64,000 nt of DNA from Poecilobothrus nobilitatus (Eukaryota > Arthropoda > Insecta > Diptera > Dolichopodidae), in NCBI GenBank assembly GCA_947095535.1, contig OX352772.1, forward strand, positions 51,293,445 to 51,357,444, in the 5' to 3' direction. The translations under genes and the position numbers were made by a program. Of this stretch, positions 46,332 through 59,027 are shown in pieces. Each line of letters starts with the position of its first letter. The stretch's first letter is position 1. A model generated the notes under the pieces. It was not told the DNA's origin. It saw only the letters and a program-made list of their open reading frames with translations, and ran no database searches.

Positions 46332-46400
46332 TTTCGTGAGGTCATATCATTTTGTTTCGTGAGATTATATCACTTTGTTTCGTGAGATCATATCACTTTC
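46332..46400 (+). repeat. Three tandem copies of a 23-bp unit
   Basis: TTTCGTGAGATCATATCACTTTG-type units start at 46,332, 46,355 and 46,378 with one to three differences between copies. It is a small minisatellite with no visible link to a gene. Confidence 0.9.
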
Positions 46401-46489
46401 TTTAAAATTCAGATAAATATGGAAGTAAAAAAATGTAACAATCCTTTTTAGCACATTTCCAAAAAATTTTTGAAAAAATATGCCTATTA

Positions 46490-46960
46490 GTTTTACTCTG
46501 TCCGTTCGTCCATCCGTCTGTTTACAAAACTTCTACACCATTAAAGATGAGAAAAATAATTTTAACCAAGGTCTCATAAAAAAATTAATGTTGTAGAACA
46601 ACTTTTTCATATAGCCCCATCCATTATGGAGCTGCAGCCTCTCCAACTTTGAAAAATCCTTATTTTTAAATACGTATATCACATGTTCTACTTAACATTT
46701 TTTCAATCTGAAAACGCCATTCGACAGGAATTTTTTTTGTCTTTGTAAATCAGTTTCAAAATTATACAATTTTTTTTAAATTTAGTATTTAAATTTACCG
46801 TTATGTGAAAACCAAATTTTGCATGATTTTTTTACCTTCATAACTCCGACACGCTTTCATATAGGGGTTTGAAATTTTGAGGCAAGAAAGAACTTTTAGA
46901 ATTAGTATAAGTTTCCTCAGAAAATTTTTCTGTACCAGCCCCTGTTTATGAACATGTTTA
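46490..46960 (+). repeat. DINE-like family C fragment
   Basis: CTGTCCGTTCGTCCATCCGTCTG starts the recognisable part (46,497), followed by GCCCCATCCATTATGGAGCTGCAGCCTCTCC, ACCGTTATGTGAAAACCAAATTTTGCA and TAGAATTAGTATAAGTTTCC. These match, in part, 1,715-1,890, 935-1,000 and the core of the family B copy. Termini are not visible. The frames at 46,917-47,200 (minus) lie at its edge and look like random AT-rich frames. Confidence 0.45.
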
Positions 46961-47626
46961 TTAGAGCTATGTAGCTAATAATAGGACTATGTTTATTACA
47001 GCTATTAGGGCTCAAAAATTGAAAATTTTTTTTCTTCGGCAAGACAAACAAATAAAGATCCAGTAAAATATTTTTACGTGTGTTAATGGTTTTTTTTTTG
47101 AAAAAAAGCAAAAAAATAAATAATTTTGTCCATATGCAGTAGGTAAAAAGTTGGCCACATCTAGAACATTCACCTTATCTTTTAGAAACATAAGTACCAA
47201 GTACTGGTAATTGGATAATATAAATGAAAGATTATTTTAAAAAAAGTATTTAAGAATTTTCATTTGTTAATCAAATATTTTATTTAAAACAATCTACCAT
47301 TTAGTAAGAAATACTTTTTTTGACTTTATTATAAACGTAATGCTAAAATTAATCAGAATTTTTTAACTTAATAATTTGATAAAAATTTTCAAATTATAAA
47401 TTCTCAACATAACTATACACAAATACATTTAAAAAATAAATAACATGTTTAATTAATAACTCAATATTTATGATCATTTCAAACATAATACATAGTTAAA
47501 TAAAGTAAAAAAAATATATATAAATATAAATATATATGTATATAATTTCTATATTTTTAAACTGTTTAATTAAATATATTTATTTTATACAGAGTGTTGC
47601 AAAAGTTTGTTACTTGTTTTTTTCAT
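46961..47626. other. Unassigned AT-rich stretch
   Basis: No supported feature beyond simple TATA sequence near 47,515-47,545. Confidence 0.5.
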
Positions 47627-48275
47627 AAAGGCGCTTGATAGTGTCATATTCTTGCTGACTAAACCCAGCTCCCTCTTTTGGCCAATATAATGGAATGAAA
47701 CCTCTACCTGCCTCTAACAAACTATATAGGCTAGGGAGTAGGAATAGGAAATGGAAACATTGGATTGGGAGTGGGATTGTAAGCAAACAATGAATCCTTC
47801 TAGTATTACTATTTTTGCTAACAATGACAATAACCGTTACAACAGTTACAACATGTAGTGGCATATAACACCTTCCTGCATGGGATAACTATTGAAGGCA
47901 ATCTCCACTGTCACTGTAGCAGCTATTATTATTGATAATTAGTATTATTTACTATAGAGTCAGGGCCATCAGTGGATTACAACATGCTGTAGTATATAAC
48001 ATTTTCCTGCATGATAATAAACGAAGATAGCTCCACTGTAACAATTATTATTATTACTATTATTATTGTTACTATTATTATTGTTACTATTATTGTTATT
48101 ACTATTATTATTATTATTATTACTATTATTATTATATTATTAATTATACATTATTACGATATAAAATTATATACTACATACTTTTTATTTAGATGACTTG
48201 AGCGGGGTTTGAACCCAAGACCCTTTGATTGAAAGGCTGCCGACTTAACCACTACACTTTGAGTCAGATGATTTA
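47627..48275 (-). mobile_element. tRNA-headed SINE (SINE-T), near-complete copy 2
   Basis: On the minus strand the head reads AAAGTGTAGTGGTTAAGTCGG (A box) then CTTGGGTTCAAACCCCG (B box). The body has two TTCCTGCATG-containing segments about 131 bp apart, and the tail half contains GGTTTCATTCCATTATATTGG and GGGTTTAGTCAGCAAGAAT. The A tail is short (T run at 47,627-47,633), and the last ~40 bp before it are shorter than in copy 1. The trinucleotide tract at 48,041-48,150 interrupts the body. The minus-strand frame at 47,610-47,864 is inside the SINE and not a gene. Confidence 0.8.
48041..48150. repeat. ATT/ACT trinucleotide microsatellite
   Basis: An ATTATT run interspersed with ACT and GTT triplets, expanded within the SINE-T body. 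The shorter ATTATTATT text at the same place in copy 1 (about 20,985-20,995) shows the tract grew after insertion or in this lineage. Confidence 0.85.
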
Positions 48276-51200
48276 GTTTTTATTTCCCATTTTGGAGAGG
48301 TGTTTATATTTTGATTTCATACGCATGCTCTTGCCACTATTTAAGAAAATTGTAATCTTCATTTTTAGGCTGATCTCCTCCTTCATTTCTAATGTTTATA
48401 TACTGTTCTTTTTTATTATTTGACATCTGTCACTTTTTGAATTAATTTTAAAGATGTTACTATTATTATCCAAAGAAATCTGTTTTTTAAGGAACTCTTT
48501 AACTTTTACTTCGAAGGCGAAAACCTCCTTCTTTACATTACATTAGAAAACTTGTTCCGTTTTTGATTTCATTTAAGTCTATTATTATTCATTACTCGTT
48601 TCTCATATCACCTTTTTAAATTCTTAGTAATATGTATGTATTTTCTAAATTATAAATATCTTATCAAATACCCTATACATGTGTATAAATATAGATTTAT
48701 AAATATATGTATTTATGTACATATATGTATATATAGTAAAAATCACTTGAAAATTTAACCTAGATAATTTTTTTTTTTGTGATTATAAAAAATTAGAACA
48801 AACTTGATAACATCTGAAGAGGTAAAAAAAAAATATATATATATACTTATATCTATTTTTTATTGTAATAATATAAATATTATACATATCTACAAACATA
48901 AGTTATATATATAATAATATAACTTTTATACTATGATATGTATACCTATCTAACAAATTGTTTAAACATTTAACACGAATCATTTTTTTTTTTCTTCCCC
49001 CTCAAACAATTCTTTAAATAAATTTTTTTTTTTGTTTATTTTTAGATACGAGAAATATTTTAACTGAACCCCAATTAACAGATAGATACATAGTTAATAT
49101 ATTATATGTACTTATATGTATATTTTAATTCATCAACTTGTTTGTTTTATAATTTCATCCCGCTCAATCCCCTTGAACTTCCTTAAAAAAAGAGAAAAAA
49201 ACAAAAATTCTTTCTAAGTAAATTTTACGGTACTTACTTACTATTTGAAGTTTTATTTAATATCAAAAACGCGTACTATTTATTATCTGTTCATTTTTTT
49301 TTGTTATCAATCATTACCTTATCAGACGAGGTCTAATTTTTTTTTTGTTCAGATATTTCAAACACTTTTAAAATACTATGAAAAAGATTGAACGATACTT
49401 AAAGTATAATGGTAAAAATGAAAAAGAAAGAAAAATAATATAATAAAATATAAAATGTTAAGAAAAGAACAACTACAGTTATGCGACAAGATAAGGTTAC
49501 CATTTTTCTTTAATTATAAATGGATAAAAAAGAGGACAAAAAAAAGAAGTAAGGGAGAATAGAAATATTCAAATTAAGTTTAACTCAGATGCAGATCAGT
49601 TGTCGTGAATTAAATGCTACAACCAAAATAAATCTTTAAAAGTTTAAAAATTATTTTTTCCGTTTTAAAAGTTCTTTTTAAATGCCTGATGAAAATTATA
49701 GGTGTTTCAATTTTTTGTCCGAATGGACATAAGATTTTCTACTTTAAGTTTTGCGCACATGTATTAGAAAAGTTTTTTTATTAATATTTCTAAAACCTTT
49801 TATTTTTTTTTAGATATTATTAATAATATTATATGAAAATGATTGTTTTTTTTTTATTGCCCAATTTGGTAGTTTTTATTTTTATTTTTTTTTATAAAAT
49901 AACATGTCCTGCTTTTGACATAATTGATTGCGCTGATGTGGCATAATATTCAAAATTTCGTTATATTCTGGGTTACATTTACACCATGGCACGTTATTCA
50001 CCTTCATAAGTTTAATTTATGTTTGATTATTATTTTTAATCAAAACGCTTCCAGTAATTACATCAAATCTGATTGTAGCTGTTTAATAATTGATAAAAAA
50101 TAAATTATAACTTTTCTTTTAATAAAAGTACATATTTAAAAAAAAAAAATTTATAATCATAAAATCATAGTCTTCAACTAACACTTATATAATATCTAAG
50201 TGTACCTTTAATGTTAAATTCACATCTTGAGAAATTTAAGTGTTTTGCTATTTTTATAGCTTTGATATAAATATGTTTGTGTTATTAATATTATTTTAAC
50301 AGATTAGGAGTTTTATTCTTAAACATATCCTTTCAAAATTCTTCAAATCCTCTTAATTAGCTTTTGAATATATTCGTATAAAAAATCAGTTTATAACATG
50401 TCCTGTCTATCTGAAAAAATCTTAATGGTCACCCTGGAATAATATTATAGAAAAGAGAAGAAAAAAAACTTTTGATAGTAATCATATAGTTTTATAAATA
50501 ATAATTGCTGATGTCATGCTGGTTTATTTCTTTTAAAATAAATATAACTACTTACAATTTATATGTATATACATAAAGGCAGTCTTTCTTTAAAAATCTT
50601 AAATCTAGAATGGATGCTTTTTGATTCTACTGTATAACAACCCTTTGTATATAAATTAGCTTATGAAAATTCGTTTGTCATGTGCAAACTAAAGCAAATC
50701 TTAAGCAATAGTTAGACATCCTTATTCCCAAAAACCAAAGTGCGTATTCGGATAAAAAATGTTTCATATAAGTAAATTTGGTAGGGAATTGTTCAAATGG
50801 TTTAGTTTTATCAAGTTGAAAAATGATTTAGTTTTAATTTAAAGACGTTGTATTGAACTTAAAACTTGTTTCTTCCATTGAAATGTCACACCAAATCTCT
50901 GTCTTTCAATAGACCAAAATTTTTAATTAATGGATAATTTTCTTCTTAAATGACGGTAGAGTAATTTTAGTAATTTTATTTATTTTTATTAAAAGAAACA
51001 AACTTTTTTACCGTTTTTCCTTTATTCAAGCTTATTCTTTTTTAATCATCGGATTTGTGAAATTTGAGAAATTGATTAACCATATTCATAAAACTGAGCT
51101 TGAAATCAAACGTCAAAGTTGTCTTAACTCTATATAATTACTTACTGAAAAGTTCAGTAGTGTTGAATGAACGAAACACCTTAATTAAACCTTTTATAGT

Positions 51201-51584
51201 CCTTTTTTACTTCTATTGGCATGTTATCATGTCTAAATGCATTTATCATGAAAAGCCGGTAAAATCATATAAAGGTGAAAAATTAATTTTTTTTAAATCA
51301 TTAATTTTTAAATATAACAAAAACGGAGCTTAATTTCTTATTTAATTATATTATGTCTTATAATTACGACAACTATTTAATATTTTTAATAGGCTTAAAA
51401 AACTCTACTCTAGTAGGTACATACTACTAATATTGATCTAAAAGAACAAATTGAGATAAATTGTAATTCTACTAAGCATATTCAGTGAAACCACACACTT
51501 TTTTGGGAATCGACTCAATTTAATATAGTAAGTTTAAATTTAATTTAATGTGTGTTTAACAATCAATTATAAAATATATTAGGC
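48276..51584. other. Long AT-rich stretch, nothing supported
   Basis: More than 3 kb without a gene, tRNA or bounded repeat that I can support. It has TACATATATG simple repeats (48,715-48,735; 48,840-48,910), T runs at 48,982 and 49,025, and AAAAGAAAG purine-rich text near 49,420. The 77-codon frame at 51,100-51,333 has no recognised domain. Confidence 0.5.
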
Positions 51585-51960
51585 CTCAAAAACTATTTTT
51601 TCCCATTAAGGAAGGTATAAATCTTCTAAAGACGCCAAGAATATGCTCCTCTGGTAATGTCAGAATTAATTAGATTAGACCTCAAAAACTATTTTTTACC
51701 ATTAAGGAAGGTGTAAATCTTCTAAAGACGCCAAAAATTTGCTCCTCTGGTAATGTCAAAATTAATTAGATTAGATCTCAAAAAATATTTTTCTCTGCGT
51801 AAAGGGAGGTAGAAATCTTCTAAAGATGTCTAGAATAACCTCTTGGTATAATGTCCGATTTTTACTAACTAAAATGACCCCGTCTTTTAGTTATATATAT
51901 AATAAGAAGAAATCACGAATTGTTATCACAGTAAATTGACTAGGCAGCTGTGATAGGAGA
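51585..51960 (-). mobile_element. SINE-T/LINE tail fragments with a local tandem duplication
   Basis: CATTAAGGAAGGTRTAAATC and CTTCTAAAGACGCCAARAAT occur twice ~97 bp apart (51,606 and 51,703), and a third related block reads GGGAGGTAGAAATCTTCTAAAG near 51,806. These are the 3'-terminal bases of SINE-T. The third block continues into TTTTTACTAACTAAAATGACCC as in full copies. Each block has a short T tract at the tail side. The tRNA-like head is missing. Confidence 0.65.
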
Positions 51961-52357
51961 GGATAGAACTTTTCTTGATTTTAATTCTGTAAGTCAGTAT
52001 AAGATTACATAATCAACAATACAACAGATAAACATTTTTTAGCATGAATTTAAAAGAATAGTTACCAAAGACATCGAACTTTAATACTTCATACTTTAGT
52101 TTTAATCTGTTATATCGGGTGATGATAATTTTACAATAATATGTTCAATAGTTTACCTTTCAAAATAGTTATGCTCGTATAGTTTTCATTTGAAAATAAA
52201 AATATGTACTGAAATTAGTTTAAAAGTTAAAATTTCATAGTTCAGACAAACCCTTCAAAAGAATTCATTATTTCATACAGATTTATCCCATCTTTTAAAT
52301 TAAAAGTTAAATAAAAATAAATTAAGAAAATAAAAATAAAAGAATTGTTTTCATCTT
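51961..52357. other. Unassigned AT-rich spacer
   Basis: No supported feature. The open frame at 52,242-52,430 (minus) extends into the MITE and is not a gene. Confidence 0.5.
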
Positions 52358-52733
52358 TAATGCTGCCCATACACGGTGGACTAGGTTGTAAACTTGGTAC
52401 ACGGACAGGTTTAAAAACCATACCACTCACTTATCCAACCTATCATCCAACCGTTGTAATTATGTACTTTATATTTTTATTATTTTCTCAAATCAAAAAA
52501 TCTCAATGTTAAAATGACATTTAAGTTGTACAACTTCCCTATACACGATACCACTCAACTACAAACCAAAGACTCCGCCTACAAAAATCAAAATTTTTTG
52601 ATATTCTTCCAACCAACTTTTCAACCATCAAAATGGTTTTACAACTTGCCCATACACGTATCAAATGCCCATACAACTTATCAAATCCGCGTACCAAGTT
52701 TTCAACCTAGTCCGCCGTGTATGGGCAGCATAA
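52358..52733. mobile_element. 370-bp MITE, PIF/Harbinger-like, TAA target duplication
   Basis: The element is 52,361-52,730, flanked by TAA at 52,358-52,360 and 52,731-52,733. Inverted termini start TGCTGCCCATACACGG and match for about 47 bp with only a few differences (GGTGGACTAGG versus GGCGGACTAGG; TTGTAAAC versus TTGAAAAC). The interior repeats C(C/T)(C/A)TATACACG-like and ACAACTT(A/G)(C/T)CC-like words, as if built by foldback of the termini. There is no coding capacity: the frame at 52,514-52,864 merely crosses it. The family differs from the 730-bp MITE at 26.5 kb. Confidence 0.85.
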
Positions 52734-54200
52734 AATATTTTATTTACTTTAAATATGTTTCAAAACAAAAATATTATATATATACAAAATATAAAATAAA
52801 TATTTTTATCAGTTTATTGTCCTTTTGTTTTTTTTTTTCTGTTAATTTTCGTCGGTTTTTTTAAGTTCTTGATTCTACTACAAAAACTAAAAAGCCAAAA
52901 AAAAAAATTTAATAAATTCTAACACACCCTTTTATTAATTTTTTTTTGTTTTTGTTTCTTTTTTCATGCATATTCATACATATTCAATTTAAATAAGTAC
53001 AAACATTTTCAGGACTCGTAATAATTTACATAATAATATTAAAAGTACAGTGAACTCTTTAACACTTTAAAACGCAACAACTACTGATACTATTTCATGA
53101 TATCAAAAACAAAAAAAAAAAAAAAAAAAAACAAGATACGCCCTGCGTGTGTCAGCATTTTAAACAATTTTTTTCACTTAACTACTATAAAATGGGGGGG
53201 ATATTTATAGTATAAAAAAAAAAGATACAAGTAATAACAGAAAAAAAAAAAAAAGTTCAAGGATTTTTCAGTCCTTGACAATGAAAAAAATGTATGTAGT
53301 AAACATGTGCAAAAATGACGTGTTACCGTGTTATTTACGAGTACAACGCATTTGAAAAGGTTTCCTTTATATTTACTGTTTCTTTTGTTTTTTTTGTTTG
53401 TTTTTTTTTTTTTTTTTTTACTTTTTCACTTTTTTTCACTCCTTGTTTTTTTTTTGTTTGGATTTCTTTGTTATTTTTATTAATTCCGTTTTATTTTGTT
53501 ATATTTTAGTCCTTTGATAGTTAATATTGAAAAGTATAATTCAATTGTTTGGAAAATTCCGAAGGGTTGAATTGAATGTTTTTTCTTTTTTCTGTTTTTT
53601 GTATTTTTGTTTTTTTTTTTTTTTTCTGTAACAATAACTGTGGTATGTATGGGTTCCTGTGGGTTATATTTTAAATTTTTGTTTTTGTAAATATAATTGT
53701 TTCAATATTTATAAAAGAGTGACTTTTTCTTTTTATTTTATGACTTTGGGATTTTACACTTGTTTAATTTTGATGATACTCTTGTAACATAAACATAAAT
53801 TTATTTAATTATTTAATTTTTCAAGTTTTTTGTTTTTTCTCTTTTTTTTTTTGTTTTATGTTATGTTAATTGTTAAGACATGATGTCTTTTTTCATTTAT
53901 GTATGTTTAAAGATTATGTTAGTAAAATTTTTAGAAGCTTTTTTTAGGTGACAAATTCTTTAAGAATGATTGCAATATTGTTATGGAAATGTTAGAGGAA
54001 TGTAATTTATTCCAAGTAATTATCAAGTTGTGTTAAAAATAATTATTATTATAAAGGTTTATAAAGGTTTGTATATGGAATTTTAATGAATTGATAATAT
54101 TAAAACATAAAAATAAGTGTTATAATGGTTATAAGGTGAGATATAATATAATGATGAAAATTAATTCTCCAATTCAGATCTGTTTTTTTTTTTTAATATC
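52734..54200. other. AT-rich stretch, T-run dominated
   Basis: No gene. A CACTTAACTACTATAAAATGGGGGGG string near 53,170-53,200 contains a TATA-like box but nothing around it supports a promoter. T runs at 53,401-53,419 and 53,609-53,627. Confidence 0.5.
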
Positions 54201-54239
54201 TTGCTTTAATTCAAGGTGAAGCTTTGCAGCATTCAACAG

Positions 54240-54960
54240 ATTAAAACATTTTAGGCATCGTATTAAAGGAAAAATTGACTTGGTTAAATCCCATTTTTGG
54301 TATAACTATAAAGATGCTGCTAAATGTTTGGGTTTTTTGTACCGCTGTAAAGCTTACTTTTCTTCATCCGATCTTCTCAAAAATCTATAAAATGTACATT
54401 AGGCCGAAAATGAAGTATAATGCACATATTTGGGAGGGAGCTCCCCAAAAAGCGCTGGGGTTTCTCGAAAAAGTGCAAAACAGAACTATTCGCCTTATTG
54501 GCGATTAAAGTGTTGCTCACTCCACTCTGTCATTGCCGTACTGTTGGGTCATTGACCCTGTTTTATAGATATCTTGTAGGGGTAAACACTTGTTCTAAAG
54601 AAATAAAATGCCTCCACTCAAAGCTTTTCCACGTGAAACAAGGAGTGCAACAGATGCCCACCCATACACTGTCGAATTGTCAAGATAGCGTAACGCAGCA
54701 TTTAGAAATGCCTTTGTCATGCGCACGTCGCATTTATGGAACCCTGTTTTCATTCCGCACATGTGTTCCCAAAAGTTGGTAATTCGTTTGTGTACGATAT
54801 AAAAAAATTCAAGAAGAACATTAACAACCTTCTTCAGAATAACTATCCAAATTTTTCCTTTCATCCTCTATAATCCCAATTATTCTAAATTCAATTTCCC
54901 AAGTAATCCTTCCCGCATCCTTTTCCCCAAAACCAAGCTGTATATTATATTATTATGTAT
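54240..54960 (+). pseudogene. LINE reverse-transcriptase C-terminal half, broken
   Basis: Frame 1 (54,275-54,508) reads ...IRPKMKYNAHIWEGAP... and LGFLEKVQNRTIRLIGD. A frameshift follows and the next frame gives GSLTLFYRYLVGVNTCSKEI. After another shift come PPLKAFPRETRSATDAHP and RNAAFRNAFVMRTSHLWNPV, and finally VYDIKKFKKNINNLLQ before the stop. The order matches the minus-strand fragment at 42.4-43.3 kb and the C-terminus at 28.9 kb. RSATDAHP and SFRNAFVMRTS.LWN are typical of Jockey/CR1-type LINE ends. At least three shifts make it dead. The polymerase core is missing, and the 3' end blends into sequence near 54,960. Confidence 0.8.
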
Positions 54961-55009
54961 TGAAGGACCCATTCTAAAGTTTGGTTTTTAAGTTCCTTTG
55001 AGTGACTTT

Positions 55010-55470
55010 TGATGTTTTCTACTGCACTGTTTTTTAATTTTTTAAATTTCTATTTTGCTCAATCAAGCCATTTGTATCCTTTATGTTCATAACCTCACTT
55101 TGTAACTTAATCAAATCCTGCTAATGAGCTGATTGATTTTTCAAGATAAGATCCAACTTGTTTTCAATCTTACTTGCATTAACAGTCTCTTCTGTTTTAT
55201 TCACACTATCATTGGCTGTGTTATTGAGCAGTACTTGTTGATTTTCGCTTCTTTCGTTTTGTTTTGCATTTTGGACGAAGCAAAATTTATTAACATCTTG
55301 TAGGGACATACACATACGAATGATTTCATCTTCAAGTCCTGTACATTGTCCTGTACAGAACCATTTTCCACACTTTCCATCACATTGCAATCCAATAATG
55401 TTTCTTAAATTTATTTATTTTTTTTGCACTCACCGCACTTTATACCATTCATGTTTGTTAATATTTAAAA
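55010..55470 (-). pseudogene. LINE ORF1 remnant with PHD-like zinc finger and coiled coil
   Basis: On the minus strand from about 55,458: MNGIKCGECKK, a disrupted linker (a shift near 55,420), then LQCDGKCGKWFCTGQCTGLE. The Cys-X2-Cys start, then Cys, then the CGKWF..QC arrangement resembles the PHD-type finger of LINE ORF1 proteins, where W-F/H-C is conserved; the usual His is Cys here. Downstream, after stops, ENKLDLILKNQSAH and DLIKLQSEVMNIKDTNG form a heptad-like coiled coil. ORF1 proteins bind LINE RNA. Orientation is opposite to the neighbouring reverse-transcriptase fragment, so the two come from separate insertions or an inversion. Confidence 0.65.
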
Positions 55471-56289
55471 GACTCTGTTAGGTAAATCTTCTTCTATACT
55501 TCTATACTATAAGTTCTATGATTCAGAAGAAGAAGAAATTTGCTTTAAAGTTACAAAATTTCAGTTGCCTGCCTTAATGAAGTAGCAACATCTAAAGGTA
55601 TAAATTTCATAGTTGTATGGCAGTCATTCGAATACGAAGCTGTTACCAGTGAAATTGTGCTATTGTTATATGAAAATTAACTTTTTTTGTATCAAACAAA
55701 AGATATGTTAAAAGTATTTTAATATAATTTGTTTTTCATTTGTTAAGCTACAGGATGCATGTATAAAGTTCAGCGTTAAATTGAAACTATATATTATTAT
55801 ATATCCAAAGCACAATCTATATATTAAAATAAAGATTTTGTATAGGACATAAATATTGTTTAAGGCATAAAATTTCGTTGATAAAAATATGAAAAACAGA
55901 AAAGATTAGATGATCAAATGACGATTAGTTATTTTAAAAATTTCTTTCGACAACTTTTAATTTTTTTTTTTTTTGTTTACTTTTGGCATTATTGTGACAT
56001 TGTAAACGTCATTTGTAAATGACTGATGAAAACAAATAAAACTTTCTAATTCTAATTATAATTCTAAAATAGTTGACCTCTCAAAAAGAACAAAAAAAAA
56101 TGTTAAAGATAGGAAATTTTCGAAGAGTGCGAAATTTTAAAATTTTTTAGAATGACTTTTTAGAAATCGAATTTTCTATTTTGTTCCATTTACAATTCAT
56201 CATATCAATCTTCATTCAATTAATAAAATTTTTGTAATGACAGTTTTTTTGAAAAAAAAAAAAAAACAAAATCGCTTTTAATAAGTTAC
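55471..56289. other. Mostly unassigned, with one DINE-like family B trace
   Basis: At 55,565-55,680, TTTCATAGTTGTATGGCAGTCATTCGAATACGAAGCTGTTACCAG resembles TTGTATGACAGCTATCCGAACTCGAATCTGTGAC at 56,438-56,472 and GTTGTATAACAACTACCCGGACCTGTTG at 18,178-18,206. The rest is AT-rich with no feature. Confidence 0.4.
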
Positions 56290-56720
56290 TTACTACGACT
56301 ACCTCCTGTATAAAAGGAAAGATCTAAAAGAAAAATAATGAAAAGTGTATAATTGACAATGTTAACTCCTAGGATACTCCTACGAACATAATACATATAT
56401 ATATATGAAAATTATAGACTTATGTATAATTTTCACATTTGTATGACAGCTATCCGAACTCGAATCTGTGACACTAGACCAGGCAAATTTTCGCATTGTT
56501 ATAAAACTTCTTTTGGCATAACTCTTAGAATTGTTCTATGGAACAATTTGAATGAAGTTACAACTGAAAGAAGTCATATGGCAGCAACACGAAAATCTCA
56601 GTTGAACTCAATAGCGAAACTGGTATTTTTTCGTATATAATTTCAAAATCCTATGACCTATAGGTAAATTATTTTTTGATTTGTCGCACGAATTTGTCGA
56701 TATTAAGACAGAAGGACGGT
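56290..56720 (-). repeat. DINE-like family B fragment
   Basis: Starts like the family B outer end (GAAAAGTGTATAATTGACAATGTTAACTCCTAGGATACTCCTACGAACATAAT at 56,339-56,391; compare 18,085-18,136). It continues with TATGACAGCTATCCGAAC and TTGTTATAAAACTTC and stops before any CCGTCC block. The 72-codon frame at 56,422-56,640 falls within it and is not considered a gene. Confidence 0.5.
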
Positions 56721-59027
56721 AAAATATTAAAAAGATGGTCCATGCAATCCCTAAAAGCTTATAAATTATGTTAAAAAATATTCTAAGTAAATAATTTTTT
56801 CATTATTATATATATGTATATGTTCATATATTGTATATACATATATAATGTATATTCTCATAGAACTTTAATTCTTTTATTGATAACAAACTGCTCTAAA
56901 AAAAAAAAATTAAAATATCTATTTAAATAAACTTTTGTTTTTAAGTGCTTCCTTATTTTAACACTTGAAAATAAAAAAAAAATTTTATAAACTTGTAAAT
57001 TGCAATCAATAAATTCAACACACACAAAAAAATAAAACTATAATCGTAATCTTAACGTAGCTATTCATTAATTATGAATTATTAGATTAGTTTTTAATGT
57101 TAAGTTCATATCCTTGATTTTTAAAGAAAAAAAATCCTTGAAAAACATTAAAAACCCTGAAATGATCGTTGAACTCCGAAAAAAAAAAAAAAAATGAAAA
57201 AAACTATTAATTTATTATATTAATTACGCAAATTTTTCAGTTAATTTTTTAGTTTTTGAGTATAACTTGTTATAATGTCTCTCTCACAGTTTTTGCTGCG
57301 ATAATTTTTACTATTATGGTTTTAGTACTAATTTTTATTAGTTATATCATAAACATATTTTATATTCTAAACAAAATTGCAAAACCTATAGTCTGAGTTT
57401 TTGCTCCTATGTGGAAAAATGCGTATAATAAACATTATGCGTAATAGCTAAACATTATTTAGAATAATAACTAAGTAACTGCGACATATATTGAAACATT
57501 TCAATTTAGATAGAAATTCCAAATATGAGTATGAGGTATGAGTACTTGTAGTAAGAGCTCCAATGTATGAATAATAAATACCTATAGTTAATCAATGTGT
57601 CATAAATAATTATGTGAATTTAAGGCTTTAAACTGAGATCTAACTATAGATAACATTTTCCTCTATACAATACAGCTGGAAACGATTTAAGGAAGATCCT
57701 TTAATTTTCTTGACCTAAACCACCCATCACTAAAGCGTCATTTTATATTGGAAGACAAAAATTTAATCGACGTTAGTTATATGTCGATAATATTTGTGTA
57801 AGTTATGGCAATTTGATTAATACAAGAAAAAAAAAAAAAACTATTAAACAATCAAATTTAATGTTAGATCTCAGGAAACTGAAAGTTGATACGAAATTAA
57901 AAAAGTAAAGCTCATGGGAATGCTAAAAGTAAAGGGAGTCATTCGAGGTATCCCATTTAATCTATATCACGCTGCAGTTATGACGAACAAAATAAGAAAG
58001 GAATCATTATACACTTCATCTGTAAATGTACAGCGCTGGCGAACAGAACAGTAGTTCTGAGTAGTCAGTTATGAATTTAACGATTTAAGCGATGTGTAGG
58101 GATTAAGCAACTTGCAGAAATAATAAGATTTTTAAAAATCGTGAAATGGATCTAAAATTAAATCCAATATACCGTTAATATAATTCTTATGGTCATGGAA
58201 GTGGTAACAAAACGGTGCTAATATGCTATTTGGGGTTTTTTTTTTTGTCACGAACGACGCAACCAGCCACTTATACCAACCAACCAATCAAGGGGGATGT
58301 TGTTTACAAAAAGAGAACTGAATTATATAAAAATTTAAAATACTAATATTATATTAACGGTAAAAATTGTATTTAATTTTTAATCAGTATATTATATATT
58401 ATGATAAACTAAAGACATAATCCATATATTAATGGTACACTAATTGTTCCTTTTTTTTTTTTATATTATCAAATTTAAAAGAATTTTTTGTCCACATGAT
58501 TCACGTTATCAAAATTTCAAAATAAATTTGAAGTGCAATTAAAAATAAAACTTTAAAAATAAAAATTGTAATAACAAATTTGATTACGCATATTAAACTT
58601 ATGTTTTTTTTTATATTATATACATAGTATATATTATTTTGTCCATAATTAAGTACATACATAATTATTAATTGAAAAAGTTTTCGATTAAATTTTTTAT
58701 GTTATCAAAAATAAATTTTGTCCTCTTGAAAAAAATAATAATTATTTAATCCAGAAAGAAGTAGGTACTGACTAACTGATTGTAAATACTTATATTATAT
58801 AATTTTTTTTTTTTTTTTGTATGATTTTTATTCTTAAAACTTTAAAGTTTTCTTGTTATTAGCAAATTTTTTTTTTTTAAACCACAATTTATTATCAATA
58901 AGTTTTTTGGTTTTTCTTTATTTATTTTGGTTTTTTTTCTTATTTTTTTTTTTTTGGTAATCAATCAAGCTTAAATGTGATTCTATGCGAATGAATAGTA
59001 TTAATATTAAACGTAAGATGAATTGCA
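56721..59027. other. Unassigned stretch, partly of mixed composition
   Basis: No gene supported. At 57,900-58,290 composition is less AT-biased (GGTATCCCATTTAATC, CAGCGCTGGCGAACAG, CACGAACGACGCAACCAGCC), but frames are short and no motif emerges. The rest is AT-rich with T runs (58,451-58,461; 58,804-58,818). Confidence 0.45.

Noticed and set aside
48041..48150. CRISPR-like or other structured array in the repeated ATTATTACT tract
   Set aside because: It is a trinucleotide microsatellite inside a SINE, with no spacer-repeat pattern; the window is eukaryotic.
54595..54864. 89-codon minus-strand open frame with Cys/Trp residues
   Set aside because: It is the antisense shadow of the LINE reverse-transcriptase C-terminus on the plus strand.
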